A stretch of 24,343 bases of DNA from the NCBI GenBank assembly GCA_023392995.1, contig JAEWMZ010000379.1:1-24343 (forward strand), read 5' to 3'. A program made the position numbers and the translations under genes. The stretch comes from Bacillota bacterium. Lineage in GTDB: Bacteria > Bacillota > Clostridia > Lachnospirales > Lachnospiraceae. The notes below the pieces were generated by a model. That model was not told the origin of the DNA and searched no databases. It worked only from the letters and a program-made list of their open reading frames with translations. The stretch's first letter is position 1, and every line of letters begins with the position of its first letter. Shown piece by piece: positions 1 to 8,138 of this stretch.

Positions 1-113
1 GTAAAAAACTGCCATAACTCTCCATAATATCAATTATATTGTAAAGTTATGACATATTTGTTAAAAAAACATAAAAACTTGAAAAACCGTATAGTACGGA
101 CATTTGTTTCCAC

Positions 114-142
114 TTGACAATTATATAATTTTATAATATCCT
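114..142 (+). promoter_or_regulatory. Possible sigma-A promoter for the opp operon
   Basis: A perfect -35 hexamer TTGACA (114-119) is followed after 17 bp by TATCCT (137-142), a mediocre -10. Better TATAAT hexamers at 124-129 and 132-137 are too close (4 and 12 bp) to pair with this -35. The region is so AT-rich that chance matches are common. The palindrome at 87-99 just upstream could be an operator; this is inference. Confidence 0.3.
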
Positions 143-476
143 TTTAAGGATGATATATACTACTCTTATACATTTTTTGTATATAACTAATATTTATGCG
201 CTATACTGCATAAATTTACAATTAAAACATGCGCTTTTTGCACCATGTCTTATGATGTTTTACAGGAATTTGTATATAAGGATATTATTTTTGCAATCAC
301 GGCAAAGATGCCTATCCGTATATCATCATTTTTTGTCACTTTGTATCGTATCTTCTAACGCGGTACATTTAGCGATCCGTTGGTCTCTCATGCAAAAAAG
401 GTGGGTTTATATATGATAAAAGTATCCTGACAAATGAGTTTAATTGAATAGTGAAATAAGTAATTATATCAAAACA

Positions 477-510
477 GGCAAAGATGTCATTTATTTGCCA
501 TTTTTATTTT
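477..510 (+). terminator. Possible weak attenuator hairpin before oppB
   Basis: GGCAAA (477-482) and TTTGCC (494-499) form a 6-bp stem with an 11-nt loop. An A-rich run precedes it and ATTTTTATTTT (500-510) follows, directly ahead of the oppB ribosome binding site at 511-517. This is the shape of a weak intrinsic terminator and could attenuate read-through into the operon. The stem is short, so confidence is low. Confidence 0.3.
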
Positions 511-524
511 AAAGGAGTAAGCAT

Positions 525-1442
525 ATGACTAAGTATATCTTAAAACGATTATTGCTTGCAGCTATCACCATATTTGCTGTAGGTACAATTACATTTTTCT
601 TAATGAATATGGTTCCTGGAGGTCCCTTTCTTTCAGAAAAAGCAATCAGCCCGGCAGCAAAAGCAGCCTTAGAAGCGAAATATGGCCTGGATAAGCCTCT
701 GTCTCAGCAGTATATTACATATATAACTGACGCGATGCACGGAGATTTCGGTGAGAGCTTAAAGCAAAGAGGACGTACCGTTTCTTCTATTATATTTTCT
801 AAATTCCCTGTATCAGCAAGAGTTGGTGGACTTGCGATCCTGTTATCCTTAACGATTGGTATTCCCTTAGGTTGTTTTGCAGCAGTACACAGGGGAAAAA
901 TTCTGGATAGCCTGATCAGCGTTATCTCTACTATGGGTATTGCTGTGCCAAGTTTCGTTATCTGTACCCTGTTAATGTATTTCTTTGGTGTAAAGCTGAA
1001 GTTACTTCCAACTCTAGGCTTAACCTCCTGGAAGAATTACATTATGCCGGTTATCTCGTTATCCTTTTACCCTACTGCATATATTATGAGACTGATGCGT
1101 TCTTCCTTGCTGGATGTATTAGGACAAGATTATATTCGTACCACCAAAGCAAAAGGTGTGTCTCAGTTCATGGCTTTGTTTAAGCATGCACTTAGAAATG
1201 CTATCCTTCCCGTCGTTACCTACCTCGGACCAATGGCGGCATATACTTTAACCGGAAGCTTCATCGTTGAGAAGATCTTCACGATCCCAGGACTCGGCGG
1301 GGAATTCATTGGTTCGATCGCAAACCGAGATTATACAGTTATTATGGGAACTACCATCTTCCTGGCAGCCCTCATGGTAATCCTCAATGTAATCGTAGAC
1401 ATTGTTTATAAATTTGTAGACCCTAGAATCAAGTTAAAATAA
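525..1442 (+). CDS. oppB: Oligopeptide ABC transporter, permease OppB
   Basis: Inner-membrane permease of a peptide importer, expected to pair with OppC as the translocation channel. The 305-residue length is normal for the family. The N-terminus (TM1 about residues 8-28, ending in the NMVPGGPF motif) is typical of OppB/DppB. Several further hydrophobic segments follow. The cytoplasmic EAA loop that docks on the ATPases is at about residues 201-228 (QDYIRTTKAKGVS...). The IPGLGGEF motif near the C-terminus is also characteristic. The start is fixed by AAAGGAG (511-517), 7 nt before the ATG. It is the first gene of oppBCDFA. The gap to oppC is unusually long for this operon type and contains hairpin-forming sequence. 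Peptide specificity, as opposed to dipeptide or nickel, cannot be settled from this gene alone; it rests on the OppA-like binding protein. Confidence 0.93.
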   Translation: MTKYILKRLLLAAITIFAVGTITFFLMNMVPGGPFLSEKAISPAAKAALEAKYGLDKPLSQQYITYITDAMHGDFGESLKQRGRTVSSIIFSKFPVSARVGGLAILLSLTIGIPLGCFAAVHRGKILDSLISVISTMGIAVPSFVICTLLMYFFGVKLKLLPTLGLTSWKNYIMPVISLSFYPTAYIMRLMRSSLLDVLGQDYIRTTKAKGVSQFMALFKHALRNAILPVVTYLGPMAAYTLTGSFIVEKIFTIPGLGGEFIGSIANRDYTVIMGTTIFLAALMVILNVIVDIVYKFVDPRIKLK

Positions 1443-1540
1443 TGTTGAAAAACATTGAATAATCCCGAAGAATATATGAGATGGTATATAGAATAAAGGA
1501 AAGGATAAGTGCAGACTGCTTAAGTTAATAAAATAGCAGA

Positions 1541-1560
1541 ATTGCAAACATGTTTGCAAT
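1541..1560. repeat. Perfect 20-bp palindrome between oppB and oppC
   Basis: ATTGCAAACATGTTTGCAAT is perfectly self-complementary with no spacer. A second small stem, GCAG-A-CTGC, lies 20 nt upstream (1511-1519). The site could be a dimeric repressor operator or an mRNA hairpin between two operon genes. It overlaps the furthest-upstream TTG codon (1542) in the oppC frame, arguing against that TTG as the start. Confidence 0.8.
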
Positions 1561-1577
1561 ATGCATGGACATATAAT

Positions 1578-2624
1578 ATGAAAAATAATCCAATGTCATT
1601 ACAAAGGAATTGGAACGCGGATGATTTTCTTCCAGCTTCCGATGCCGAGAAGGAAAATCTGGTAGCAATGCGCGAGAGCGTAGGTTTTTGGAAGGACGGT
1701 TTTCGCCGTTTAAAGAAGAATAAGGTAGCAATGATAAGTTTGGTTGTAATTATACTTATCATGATACTCTCTTTTATTGTACCGATGTTTTATCCCTACA
1801 GCTATGAACAACAGGTGAAGGGTTCTGAAAATTTAAGACCGTTGACTCATTCCGTGAAGGAGCTTGAACGTATGGATGCCGGAGAAAAGGTATTCCCTCA
1901 CTTTCTTGGTACCGATAGTCTTGGTCGCGATTATGCGATCCGCGTTATGATGGGAAGCCGTATTTCACTCTTGGTTGGTTTGATCGCAACCGCAATTATT
2001 CTTGTAATCGGATCAATTTATGGAGCAACTTCCGCTTTCTTTGGCGGTAAAACCGATATGATTATGATGAGAATTGTCGATATTATTTATACAATTCCCG
2101 ATATTTTGTTAATCGTTCTTTTATCCTTTGCGCTGAAGGCTCCCTTGAATGCCTTAGCAGAAATGCCCGTGTTTAAATGGATACAGACCGTGGGTGTTAA
2201 CTTAATTAGTATTTTTATAGTTTTCGCCTTATTATATTGGGTAGGTATGGCTCGTATGGTGCGTAGCCAGGTACTTATGTTAAAAGAGAGCGAATACGTA
2301 ACTGCCGCAAGAGCATTAGGTGCTTCTAATGCAAGAATCATCCGCAAGCACCTGTTGACCAACTGTATCGGCACCTTGATCGTTACAACTACTCTTCAGA
2401 TCCCATCCTCCATCTTTACCGAGAGCTTCTTAAGCTTCCTGGGACTTGGTGTTGCCGTACCTTTGCCATCACTTGGCAGTCTCGCAAGCAGTGCGATTAA
2501 TGGAATTAATACCTATCCCTACTTGCTATTTGCTCCTGCGTTACTGATCAGTTTAATTATATTAAGTTTTAATCTCTTAGGTGATGGTTTGCGCGATGCA
2601 TTCGATCCTAAATTGAAACATTAA
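1578..2624 (+). CDS. oppC: Oligopeptide ABC transporter, permease OppC
   Basis: Second membrane permease of the peptide importer. The N-terminal cytoplasmic segment before the first membrane span (about residues 50-72) is the OppC_N type, including the SVGFWKDGFRRLKKNKVAM stretch. A periplasmic loop with FLGTDSLGRD, a hallmark of OppC/DppC proteins, follows, then further membrane spans. The EAA loop is at about residues 238-263 (ESEYVTAARALGASNARI). The start is uncertain. The frame is open from a TTG at 1542, but that codon is inside a perfect palindrome and has no ribosome binding site. ATG 1578 (348 residues) and ATG 1593 are the alternatives, and neither has a strong Shine-Dalgarno. Poor initiation after a long gap from oppB may be a way of setting subunit ratio. 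Function is secure; the start is not. Confidence 0.9.
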   Translation: MKNNPMSLQRNWNADDFLPASDAEKENLVAMRESVGFWKDGFRRLKKNKVAMISLVVIILIMILSFIVPMFYPYSYEQQVKGSENLRPLTHSVKELERMDAGEKVFPHFLGTDSLGRDYAIRVMMGSRISLLVGLIATAIILVIGSIYGATSAFFGGKTDMIMMRIVDIIYTIPDILLIVLLSFALKAPLNALAEMPVFKWIQTVGVNLISIFIVFALLYWVGMARMVRSQVLMLKESEYVTAARALGASNARIIRKHLLTNCIGTLIVTTTLQIPSSIFTESFLSFLGLGVAVPLPSLGSLASSAINGINTYPYLLFAPALLISLIILSFNLLGDGLRDAFDPKLKH

Positions 2625-2640
2625 GAAAGGAAGCGATAAA

Positions 2641-3672
2641 ATGGGAAAATATTTAGTTGAGATAAAAAATGAAAAGCTTTCTTTCTTTACACCAGCGGGC
2701 GAAGTAAAAGCCCTGAACGATGTCTCCTTTCATCTGAATGACGGAGAAGTCCTTGGTATTGTTGGAGAAAGCGGTTCCGGTAAATCCGTAACAGCCTACA
2801 GCTTGATGGGCTTAACAGCACATCCCGGTAAATTAATCGGTGGAACCTTAGAGTTTAATGGACATAAGGTTCATGAAATGAATGATAAACAAATGAATAA
2901 AATCCGTGGAAATGAAGTATCAATTATTTTCCAGGATCCTATGACCAGCTTGAATCCGGTTTTCACCATTGGAAATCAGATCACGGAAGCAATTCTGTTG
3001 CACACAGACTCAAATAGAAAGCAAGCTCATGCAAGAGCTGTAGATCTATTAACCCTGGTAGGTATTAATGAGCCCGAGAAGCGTTTGAAGCAGTATCCCC
3101 ATGAATTATCCGGCGGTATGCGTCAGCGTGTTATGATCGCTATGGCTCTGGCCTGTGAGCCAAAGCTGCTGATTGCGGATGAACCTACCACTGCACTTGA
3201 CGTTACTATTCAGGCTCAGATTCTGGATTTAATGATAGATTTAAAGAAAAAATTAGGTATGGCAATCATTATGATTACCCATGACCTTGGTATCGTAGCA
3301 AGCATGTGTGATCGAATTGCCGTTATGTATGCCGGCAAGATTGTAGAATATGGAACCACAGATGATATCTTCTATCAACCAAAGCATGAATATACAAAGG
3401 GTCTGCTGGCCAGCATTCCACGTATGGATGCAACTGAGCACGAAAGATTGGTTCCGATTGAAGGTACACCAATTGATATGTTGAATCCGCCAAAGGGATG
3501 TCCTTTCGCGCCCAGATGCAGTAATTGTATGAAGATCTGCTTAAGAGAAATGCCTCCGGTATCTAATATCAGCGATATTCATTATGCTCAATGCTGGATG
3601 AACCAGAAAAACGAGATGGAGGGTAAAAATAACACCGCTCGTATGGAATCAGAAGGAGGTACGCAGAAATGA
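2641..3672 (+). CDS. oppD: Oligopeptide ABC transporter, ATP-binding protein OppD
   Basis: One of the two cytoplasmic ATPases that power peptide import. The motifs are complete: Walker A GESGSGKS (42-49), Q-loop Gln98, signature LSGGMRQR (156-163), Walker B LLIADE (176-181) and H-loop His214. The C-terminal oligopeptide/dipeptide extension (from about 260) contains the Cys-rich CPFAPRCSNC segment and further Cys residues; in this family these can hold an Fe-S cluster. The 343-residue length is normal. The start has AAAGGAAG 7 nt upstream. The gene begins 16 nt after oppC and its stop overlaps the oppF start in ATGA, implying translational coupling. The OppD versus DppD name rests on operon context. 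Confidence 0.93.
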   Translation: MGKYLVEIKNEKLSFFTPAGEVKALNDVSFHLNDGEVLGIVGESGSGKSVTAYSLMGLTAHPGKLIGGTLEFNGHKVHEMNDKQMNKIRGNEVSIIFQDPMTSLNPVFTIGNQITEAILLHTDSNRKQAHARAVDLLTLVGINEPEKRLKQYPHELSGGMRQRVMIAMALACEPKLLIADEPTTALDVTIQAQILDLMIDLKKKLGMAIIMITHDLGIVASMCDRIAVMYAGKIVEYGTTDDIFYQPKHEYTKGLLASIPRMDATEHERLVPIEGTPIDMLNPPKGCPFAPRCSNCMKICLREMPPVSNISDIHYAQCWMNQKNEMEGKNNTARMESEGGTQK

Positions 3673-4658
3673 GTGATAAATTGATACAAATTGAGCATTT
3701 AAAGCAATATTTCCCCTTAGGTGGATTTGGTAAAAATAAAAAATATCTGAAAGCAGTAGATGATGTATCCTTATATATTAATAAGGGTGAGACCCTAGGT
3801 CTCGTTGGCGAAAGCGGTTGTGGCAAGACCACCACCGGAAGAAGCCTTTTAAGATTATACGAGCCCTCCGGCGGACGTATTATCTATGATGATAAAGTGA
3901 TCTATGATCATGATAAGAAAATAGCAGTTGACATGCTTCCTTATCGCCGTAAAATGCAGATCGTATTCCAGGATCCTTACGCAAGCTTAGATCCTCGTAT
4001 GACGGTAGGTGATATTGTTGGAGAGGCAATTGATATTCATAAATTGGCTGATAGCAAAAAAGACAGACAAGATAGAATTATTAACATCTTGCAGCGCGTT
4101 GGCCTTAACTCTGAGCAGGCAAATCGTTATCCTCATGAGTTCTCCGGCGGTCAGCGTCAAAGAGTTGGTATTGCACGTGCCCTTGCGGTAGAGCCTGAGT
4201 TTATCGTATGCGATGAGCCAATCTCTGCTCTAGACGTATCCATTCAGGCACAGGTAGTAAATATGTTTGAGGATTTACAGTCTGAATTTGGTTTGACTTA
4301 TTTGTTTATTGCACATGATCTATCCGTAGTAAAGCATATATCCAATCGAATTGGTGTAATGTACCTTGGTAAATTAGTGGAATTGGCAAACAGCTATGAA
4401 TTAACCTTCCACAATATGCACCCATATACCAGAAGCCTTATTTCAGCTATTCCGGTGGCCGATCCTAATACAGCTCGTGCCAGTCAGCGTATAATTTTAA
4501 AGGGCGATGTTCCAAGCCCCTTAAATCCTCCCTCCGGCTGCAGATTCCGTACACGCTGCCCATATGCTTCTGAGCTTTGTGCACAGCAGGAACCAGAGTG
4601 GAAGGAAGCAAAGCCGGGACACTTTGTGGCATGTCACCACCTGGAAAAGCTAAATTAA
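3669..4658 (+). CDS. oppF: Oligopeptide ABC transporter, ATP-binding protein OppF
   Basis: Second ATPase of the importer, expected to form a heterodimer with OppD. Motifs: Walker A GESGCGKT (47-54), Q-loop Gln101, signature FSGGQRQR (158-165), Walker B FIVCDE (178-183) and H-loop His216. The C-terminal peptide-transporter extension with CRFRTRCPYASELC is present. The length of 329 residues fits OppF. The start ATG overlaps the oppD stop by 4 nt and is served by AGGAGGT (3654-3660) inside the end of oppD. It is followed after 83 nt by oppA. Confidence 0.93.
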   Translation: MSDKLIQIEHLKQYFPLGGFGKNKKYLKAVDDVSLYINKGETLGLVGESGCGKTTTGRSLLRLYEPSGGRIIYDDKVIYDHDKKIAVDMLPYRRKMQIVFQDPYASLDPRMTVGDIVGEAIDIHKLADSKKDRQDRIINILQRVGLNSEQANRYPHEFSGGQRQRVGIARALAVEPEFIVCDEPISALDVSIQAQVVNMFEDLQSEFGLTYLFIAHDLSVVKHISNRIGVMYLGKLVELANSYELTFHNMHPYTRSLISAIPVADPNTARASQRIILKGDVPSPLNPPSGCRFRTRCPYASELCAQQEPEWKEAKPGHFVACHHLEKLN

Positions 4659-4741
4659 TCATCGATGTATGGCAGTTTGTACCCCTGGTATGGATTGTTT
4701 ATATATAATAAAACTAAATACTCATTAAAAGGAGGAAGATT

Positions 4742-6427
4742 ATGAAAAGAAGAAAAGTTGCCCTTTTACTTGCGACTGTTTTCGTTATGAGTACTGTTGG
4801 ATTAGCTGCTTGCTCAACCAAAGATACCACAAATAACGGAACAAATACTACCAAACCTACTGAAGCTGCTGCAACAACGGATGCCCCAGCGACAGGCGGG
4901 AAAGAATTAGCGGTACAGATCGGTTCCAATCCTGAGACCATTGATCCAGCTTTAAATAGTGCTGTTGATGCTGGTAACATGCTTCTGTACTCTCATGAAT
5001 GCTTATTAACTGTTGATCAGAACAACCAGATTGCTCCAGGTGCTGCTGAAACCTATGAGTCATCTGAGGATGGTTTAACTTGGACCTTCAAATTACGTGA
5101 TGGCTTAAAATGGTCTGATGGTTCACCTCTTACTGCAAAAGACTTCGTTTATAGCTGGAAGCGTGTATGCGATCCTGAGGTTGCTGCACCTTACGCTGAA
5201 ACTGTTCTTAGCGGTGTAAAGGGTTATGCTGAAGCAATTGGCGGTAACCTTGATGCTCTGGCTGTATCCGCTCCAGATGATAAAACCTTTGTTGTGGAAT
5301 TATCCACTCCTTGCTCCTATTTCCCAAGCCTTGCAGCTTTCGCTACTCTTAGCCCTGTTCAGCAGGCAACAATTGAAGCAAATGGCGATGCATGGGCTAC
5401 AAAAGCAGAAACCTATATCGGAAACGGTTCTTTCTACGTAGCTGAATGGGTACCGGATTCTTATATCCTTATGAAGAAGAATCCCAATTACTGGAATGCT
5501 TCTGCTGTTAAACTTGACAGCATTAAGTTCCTGTTAATCGAAAATTCTAACTCTTCCTATACTGCATATCAAAACGGTGAAGCCTTAATGATTAAGGATG
5601 TTCCTACTGAGGAAATTCCAAGCCTTCAGGGTAATCCGGAGTTCCACGTTGAACCAATCATCGGAACTTATTATTTAGATTTAAATAATGGAGTTGAGCC
5701 TTTTACTAATCCGTTGGTTAGAAAAGCATTAAGCCTTGCAATTGATCGTGATTATGTTGCTAACACCTTAATGCAGGGTACTTACACTCCTGCTTCCAAC
5801 TTCATGGGACCTGGCTGGATTGATACCGATGGTAGCAGCTTCATGGATAACGCTAACGGTGGAAAACCTTATATTGATACCGCAAACTTTGATGCTAACC
5901 TTGCAGAAGCAAAGAAACTTTTAGCTGAAGCAGGATATCCTGATGGAAAAGGCTTCCCTACTTTCACCTACTCTATTAACGATGCAGGTTACCACAAGGT
6001 TGTTGCTGAGTATTTACAACAGGCATGGGCTGAACTTGGTATTACTGTAAACGTTGAAGTTGTTGAGTGGTCCAGCTTTACTCCTATGCGTCGTGCAGGT
6101 GATTATCAGTCCTCCAGAGATGGTTGGGTTGGTGACTACAGTGATCCTTCTAACATGTTAGGAATCATGGTAAGCACAAACGGAAATAATAATGCAAAGT
6201 ACAACAATCCTGAATTCGATACTACATTCGCTGAAGCTCAATCAACAACTGATCCTGCTAAGCGTTCCGCAGCACTTCATAAAGCAGAAGACATTCTGAT
6301 GGCTGATTCAGGTATCGTTCCGGTTGCATACTATAACGATTTCTGGTTACAGAGCGAGAAGATCACCGGTTCCTGGCATTCACCTTACGGCTACTGGTTC
6401 TTCATGTATGCTGATATTACTGAATAA
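4742..6427 (+). CDS. oppA: Oligopeptide-binding lipoprotein OppA
   Basis: Extracellular solute-binding protein of the importer, anchored to the outer face of the membrane as a lipoprotein. The signal peptide (KRRK followed by a hydrophobic core) ends in lipobox LAAC with Cys24 as the lipidated residue. A Thr/Ala-rich flexible linker spans about 25-52. The rest is a family-5 binding domain with the usual motif DGLTWTFKLRDGLKWSDG and SPLTAKDFVYSWKRV. The 561-residue length is normal for an OppA. The start has AAAAGGAGG (4727-4735), 6 nt upstream. It is the last gene of the operon, just before a strong terminator. It is placed after the ATPases; in many enterobacterial opp operons oppA comes first. 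Which peptides it binds cannot be read from the sequence. Confidence 0.93.
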   Translation: MKRRKVALLLATVFVMSTVGLAACSTKDTTNNGTNTTKPTEAAATTDAPATGGKELAVQIGSNPETIDPALNSAVDAGNMLLYSHECLLTVDQNNQIAPGAAETYESSEDGLTWTFKLRDGLKWSDGSPLTAKDFVYSWKRVCDPEVAAPYAETVLSGVKGYAEAIGGNLDALAVSAPDDKTFVVELSTPCSYFPSLAAFATLSPVQQATIEANGDAWATKAETYIGNGSFYVAEWVPDSYILMKKNPNYWNASAVKLDSIKFLLIENSNSSYTAYQNGEALMIKDVPTEEIPSLQGNPEFHVEPIIGTYYLDLNNGVEPFTNPLVRKALSLAIDRDYVANTLMQGTYTPASNFMGPGWIDTDGSSFMDNANGGKPYIDTANFDANLAEAKKLLAEAGYPDGKGFPTFTYSINDAGYHKVVAEYLQQAWAELGITVNVEVVEWSSFTPMRRAGDYQSSRDGWVGDYSDPSNMLGIMVSTNGNNNAKYNNPEFDTTFAEAQSTTDPAKRSAALHKAEDILMADSGIVPVAYYNDFWLQSEKITGSWHSPYGYWFFMYADITE

Positions 6428-6452
6428 TAAATTGTTTTAAACTATATATATT

Positions 6453-6489
6453 AAAGAGCTGCTTACTAGTAAGCAGCTCTTTCTTTTAT
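6453..6489 (+). terminator. Strong intrinsic terminator after oppA
   Basis: AAAGAGCTGCTTAC (6453-6466) and GTAAGCAGCTCTTT (6469-6482) are perfect complements around a TA centre, so 6453-6482 is a 30-bp perfect palindrome. A T-rich tail runs to 6489. It lies 26 nt after the oppA stop and should end the opp transcript. Confidence 0.92.
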
Positions 6490-6528
6490 CGGCTCTGTAA
6501 TTTTTTACTCATTCATATCTTTTTACCT

Positions 6529-6604
6529 TTGATTCCTTAGCTTCGCTTTGATTCTTTATTTTCTCCTTGATTCTTTATTTTCTCCTTGATTCTTTATCTT
6601 CTCC
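6529..6604. repeat. 19-bp direct repeats, four units
   Basis: Three near-identical units of TTGATTCTTTATTTTCTCC lie at 6548-6566, 6567-6585 and 6586-6604 (the last with one T-to-C change). A degenerate first unit of exactly the same length is at 6529-6547. The period is not a multiple of three and no ORF is involved. It lies in the 405-bp gap between the oppA terminator and the fprA promoter. The rest of the gap is pyrimidine-rich on this strand with nothing else recognisable. Confidence 0.85.
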
Positions 6605-6772
6605 TTTTACTTCTTTCTTCTAGCCACTTCCTGATTCTTCTAGTCTAATGGATTCCAACGATTAAAAGGCTCCCGCTTTGATTTTTCTTTTTGTTACCCA
6701 TTCTGGTGACTAATTTACTTCTATAATGACAAAAAAACTCATATAGCATGCTCCTAATTATCATTTAGCACC

Positions 6773-6803
6773 TTTACAACTATGATTTAAATGGTATTAT
6801 AAT
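6773..6803 (+). promoter_or_regulatory. Probable promoter of fprA
   Basis: TATAAT at 6798-6803 is a perfect -10. TTTACA at 6773-6778 is a plausible -35 with a slightly long 19-bp spacer. Transcription would start near 6810, giving a short leader of about 30 nt before fprA. Confidence 0.5.
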
Positions 6804-6838
6804 ATATATGATCATTCGAAAGATAGGAGATAATGAAA

Positions 6839-8053
6839 ATGCATAATGTTTATGAAATTTCATCTAATATGTATTGGATTGGCGGAAATGACAGACGTAT
6901 TGAGCGCTTTGAGAATATGTTTCCATTGCCAAATGGAGTCGCATATAATTCATATCTAATTCTGGATGAAAAGACTGCCATTATAGATACCGTTGATTCT
7001 TCCATCAGCGCCTTATATCTGGAAAATATAAAATATTTATTGGGTGAACGCTCTCTTGATTATTTAATTATTAATCACATGGAACCGGATCACTGTGCTA
7101 ACATAGAAGAATTGGCACGTCGCTATCCAGAGGTCAAAATTATCGGAAATCAAAAAACCTTTCAGTTTATGGAGCAATACTACAGCCTGGATATGTCCTC
7201 TAACTACCTTGAGGTAAAGGACGGCAGTGAGCTGGAGTTGGGAAGCCATACTCTGCGCTTTTATTTTGCACCTATGGTACACTGGCCGGAGGTTATGTTT
7301 ACCTATGAGATATCAAAGGGAATCCTGTTCTCTGCAGATGCCTTCGGTTCCTTCGGAGCCATGGCAGGAAATCTATTCTCGGATGAAGTTGAATACGACA
7401 ATTCATTTTTAGATGAAGCACGAAGATACTACTCTAATATCGTAGGCCGCTATGGTACTCAGGTTCAAGGTATTTTCAAGAAGCTGAGTGATTTGCCTAT
7501 TCATATGATCTGCTCCCTCCATGGCCTTATATGGCGTAATGAGGATGTCCCCTATATCTTTGAAAAATACAATCTTTGGAGTAAATATCTTCCAGAAAAG
7601 AGGGGGGTTGTACTGGTCTATGCCTCTATGTATGGCAATACTGAGAATGCAATGAACGCTCTCGCCATGAAGCTGTCTCAGCGTGGTGTGAAGGATATGA
7701 GAATGTATGATGTGTCAAAGACGCATCCTTCCTATATTATTTCTGATATTTTTAAGTATAGTAACCTGGTAATCGGCTCCTGCACCTATAACATGCATCT
7801 ATACTTCCCTATGGATTCTTTATTAAGGGAGCTGGCCGTGCTGAATATGAAAGACCGTAAGGTATCCATTCTCGGAAATCATACCTGGGCTTCCGCTGCC
7901 GTTAAGAATATTACAGAGCTCGTAGGCACTATGAAGGGAATGGAGATCATAGGATCACCCTTAGATATTAAATCAACCCTCAGAATTGACCAGGAAGAGA
8001 CATTGAATGAACTGGCGGATGCAATCTGCGCTTCTCTGATGGATGGCAATTAA
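6839..8053 (+). CDS. fprA: A-type flavodiiron protein (O2/NO reductase)
   Basis: Soluble flavodiiron protein that reduces O2 to water (some members reduce NO) and protects anaerobes. Electrons usually come from rubredoxin or a related donor. The N-terminal half is a metallo-beta-lactamase fold with the diiron ligand motif HMEPDH (about residues 80-85), a second His in VHWPE (about 148), the Asp in SADAFG (about 167) and His in CSLHG (about 228). The C-terminal flavodoxin domain begins near 256 with the FMN-phosphate loop YASMYGNTENA. The total length of about 404 fits class A, with no rubredoxin or flavin-reductase extension. Two ATGs are available. The second (6839) lies 8 nt after AGGAGA (6825-6830), while the first (6833) is only 2 nt away, so 6839 is preferred. 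The gene converges on korAB. Confidence 0.93.
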   Translation: MHNVYEISSNMYWIGGNDRRIERFENMFPLPNGVAYNSYLILDEKTAIIDTVDSSISALYLENIKYLLGERSLDYLIINHMEPDHCANIEELARRYPEVKIIGNQKTFQFMEQYYSLDMSSNYLEVKDGSELELGSHTLRFYFAPMVHWPEVMFTYEISKGILFSADAFGSFGAMAGNLFSDEVEYDNSFLDEARRYYSNIVGRYGTQVQGIFKKLSDLPIHMICSLHGLIWRNEDVPYIFEKYNLWSKYLPEKRGVVLVYASMYGNTENAMNALAMKLSQRGVKDMRMYDVSKTHPSYIISDIFKYSNLVIGSCTYNMHLYFPMDSLLRELAVLNMKDRKVSILGNHTWASAAVKNITELVGTMKGMEIIGSPLDIKSTLRIDQEETLNELADAICASLMDGN

Positions 8054-8074
8054 GATATAATAAAACTTAAGAAC

Positions 8075-8126
8075 AAAGAATCAGGGCTTTCTCATTCTAT
8101 GTATGGAAACCCCTGATTCTTTTATT
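8075..8126. terminator. Bidirectional terminator between fprA and the kor operon
   Basis: AAAGAATCAGGG (8075-8086) pairs perfectly with CCCTGATTCTTT (8111-8122), and the stem can extend inward through TTTC/GAAA after a C-C mismatch. T-rich sequence follows on the + strand, and the leading A-run gives U-rich sequence on the - strand. It sits in the 85-bp gap between convergent stop codons, so it can serve both genes. Confidence 0.85.
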
Positions 8127-8138
8127 CTTCTCTGTTAA

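Larger units (their letters stand above)
1..524. other. AT-rich leader region upstream of oppB, no supported gene
   Basis: No convincing gene lies here. An open frame at 150-416 has no usable ribosome binding site and no recognisable protein features. Visible items are a 13-bp palindrome (CCGTA-TAG-TACGG, 87-99), a TTGACA hexamer at 114-119 and a small inverted repeat just before oppB (477-499). If transcription starts near 150, the opp mRNA would carry an untranslated leader of roughly 370 nt, which is long for such an operon. Confidence 0.5.

Noticed and set aside
150..416. 88-residue open frame upstream of oppB
   Set aside because: The only nearby AAGG is too close to the ATG, the composition follows the AT-rich DNA, and no family features are seen.
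413..430. Five-codon micro-ORF (MIKVS) with an AAGGTGG-like site upstream in the opp leader
   Set aside because: Too short and too weakly supported to separate from chance in AT-rich DNA.
1542..1577. TTG 1542 as oppC start
   Set aside because: It is inside a perfect palindrome, has no ribosome binding site, and the added residues do not look like an OppC N-terminus.
4681..4709. Separate oppA promoter (TATAAT at 4704-4709)
   Set aside because: No acceptable -35 at 16-19 bp spacing. The hexamer is in an AT stretch where chance matches are likely.
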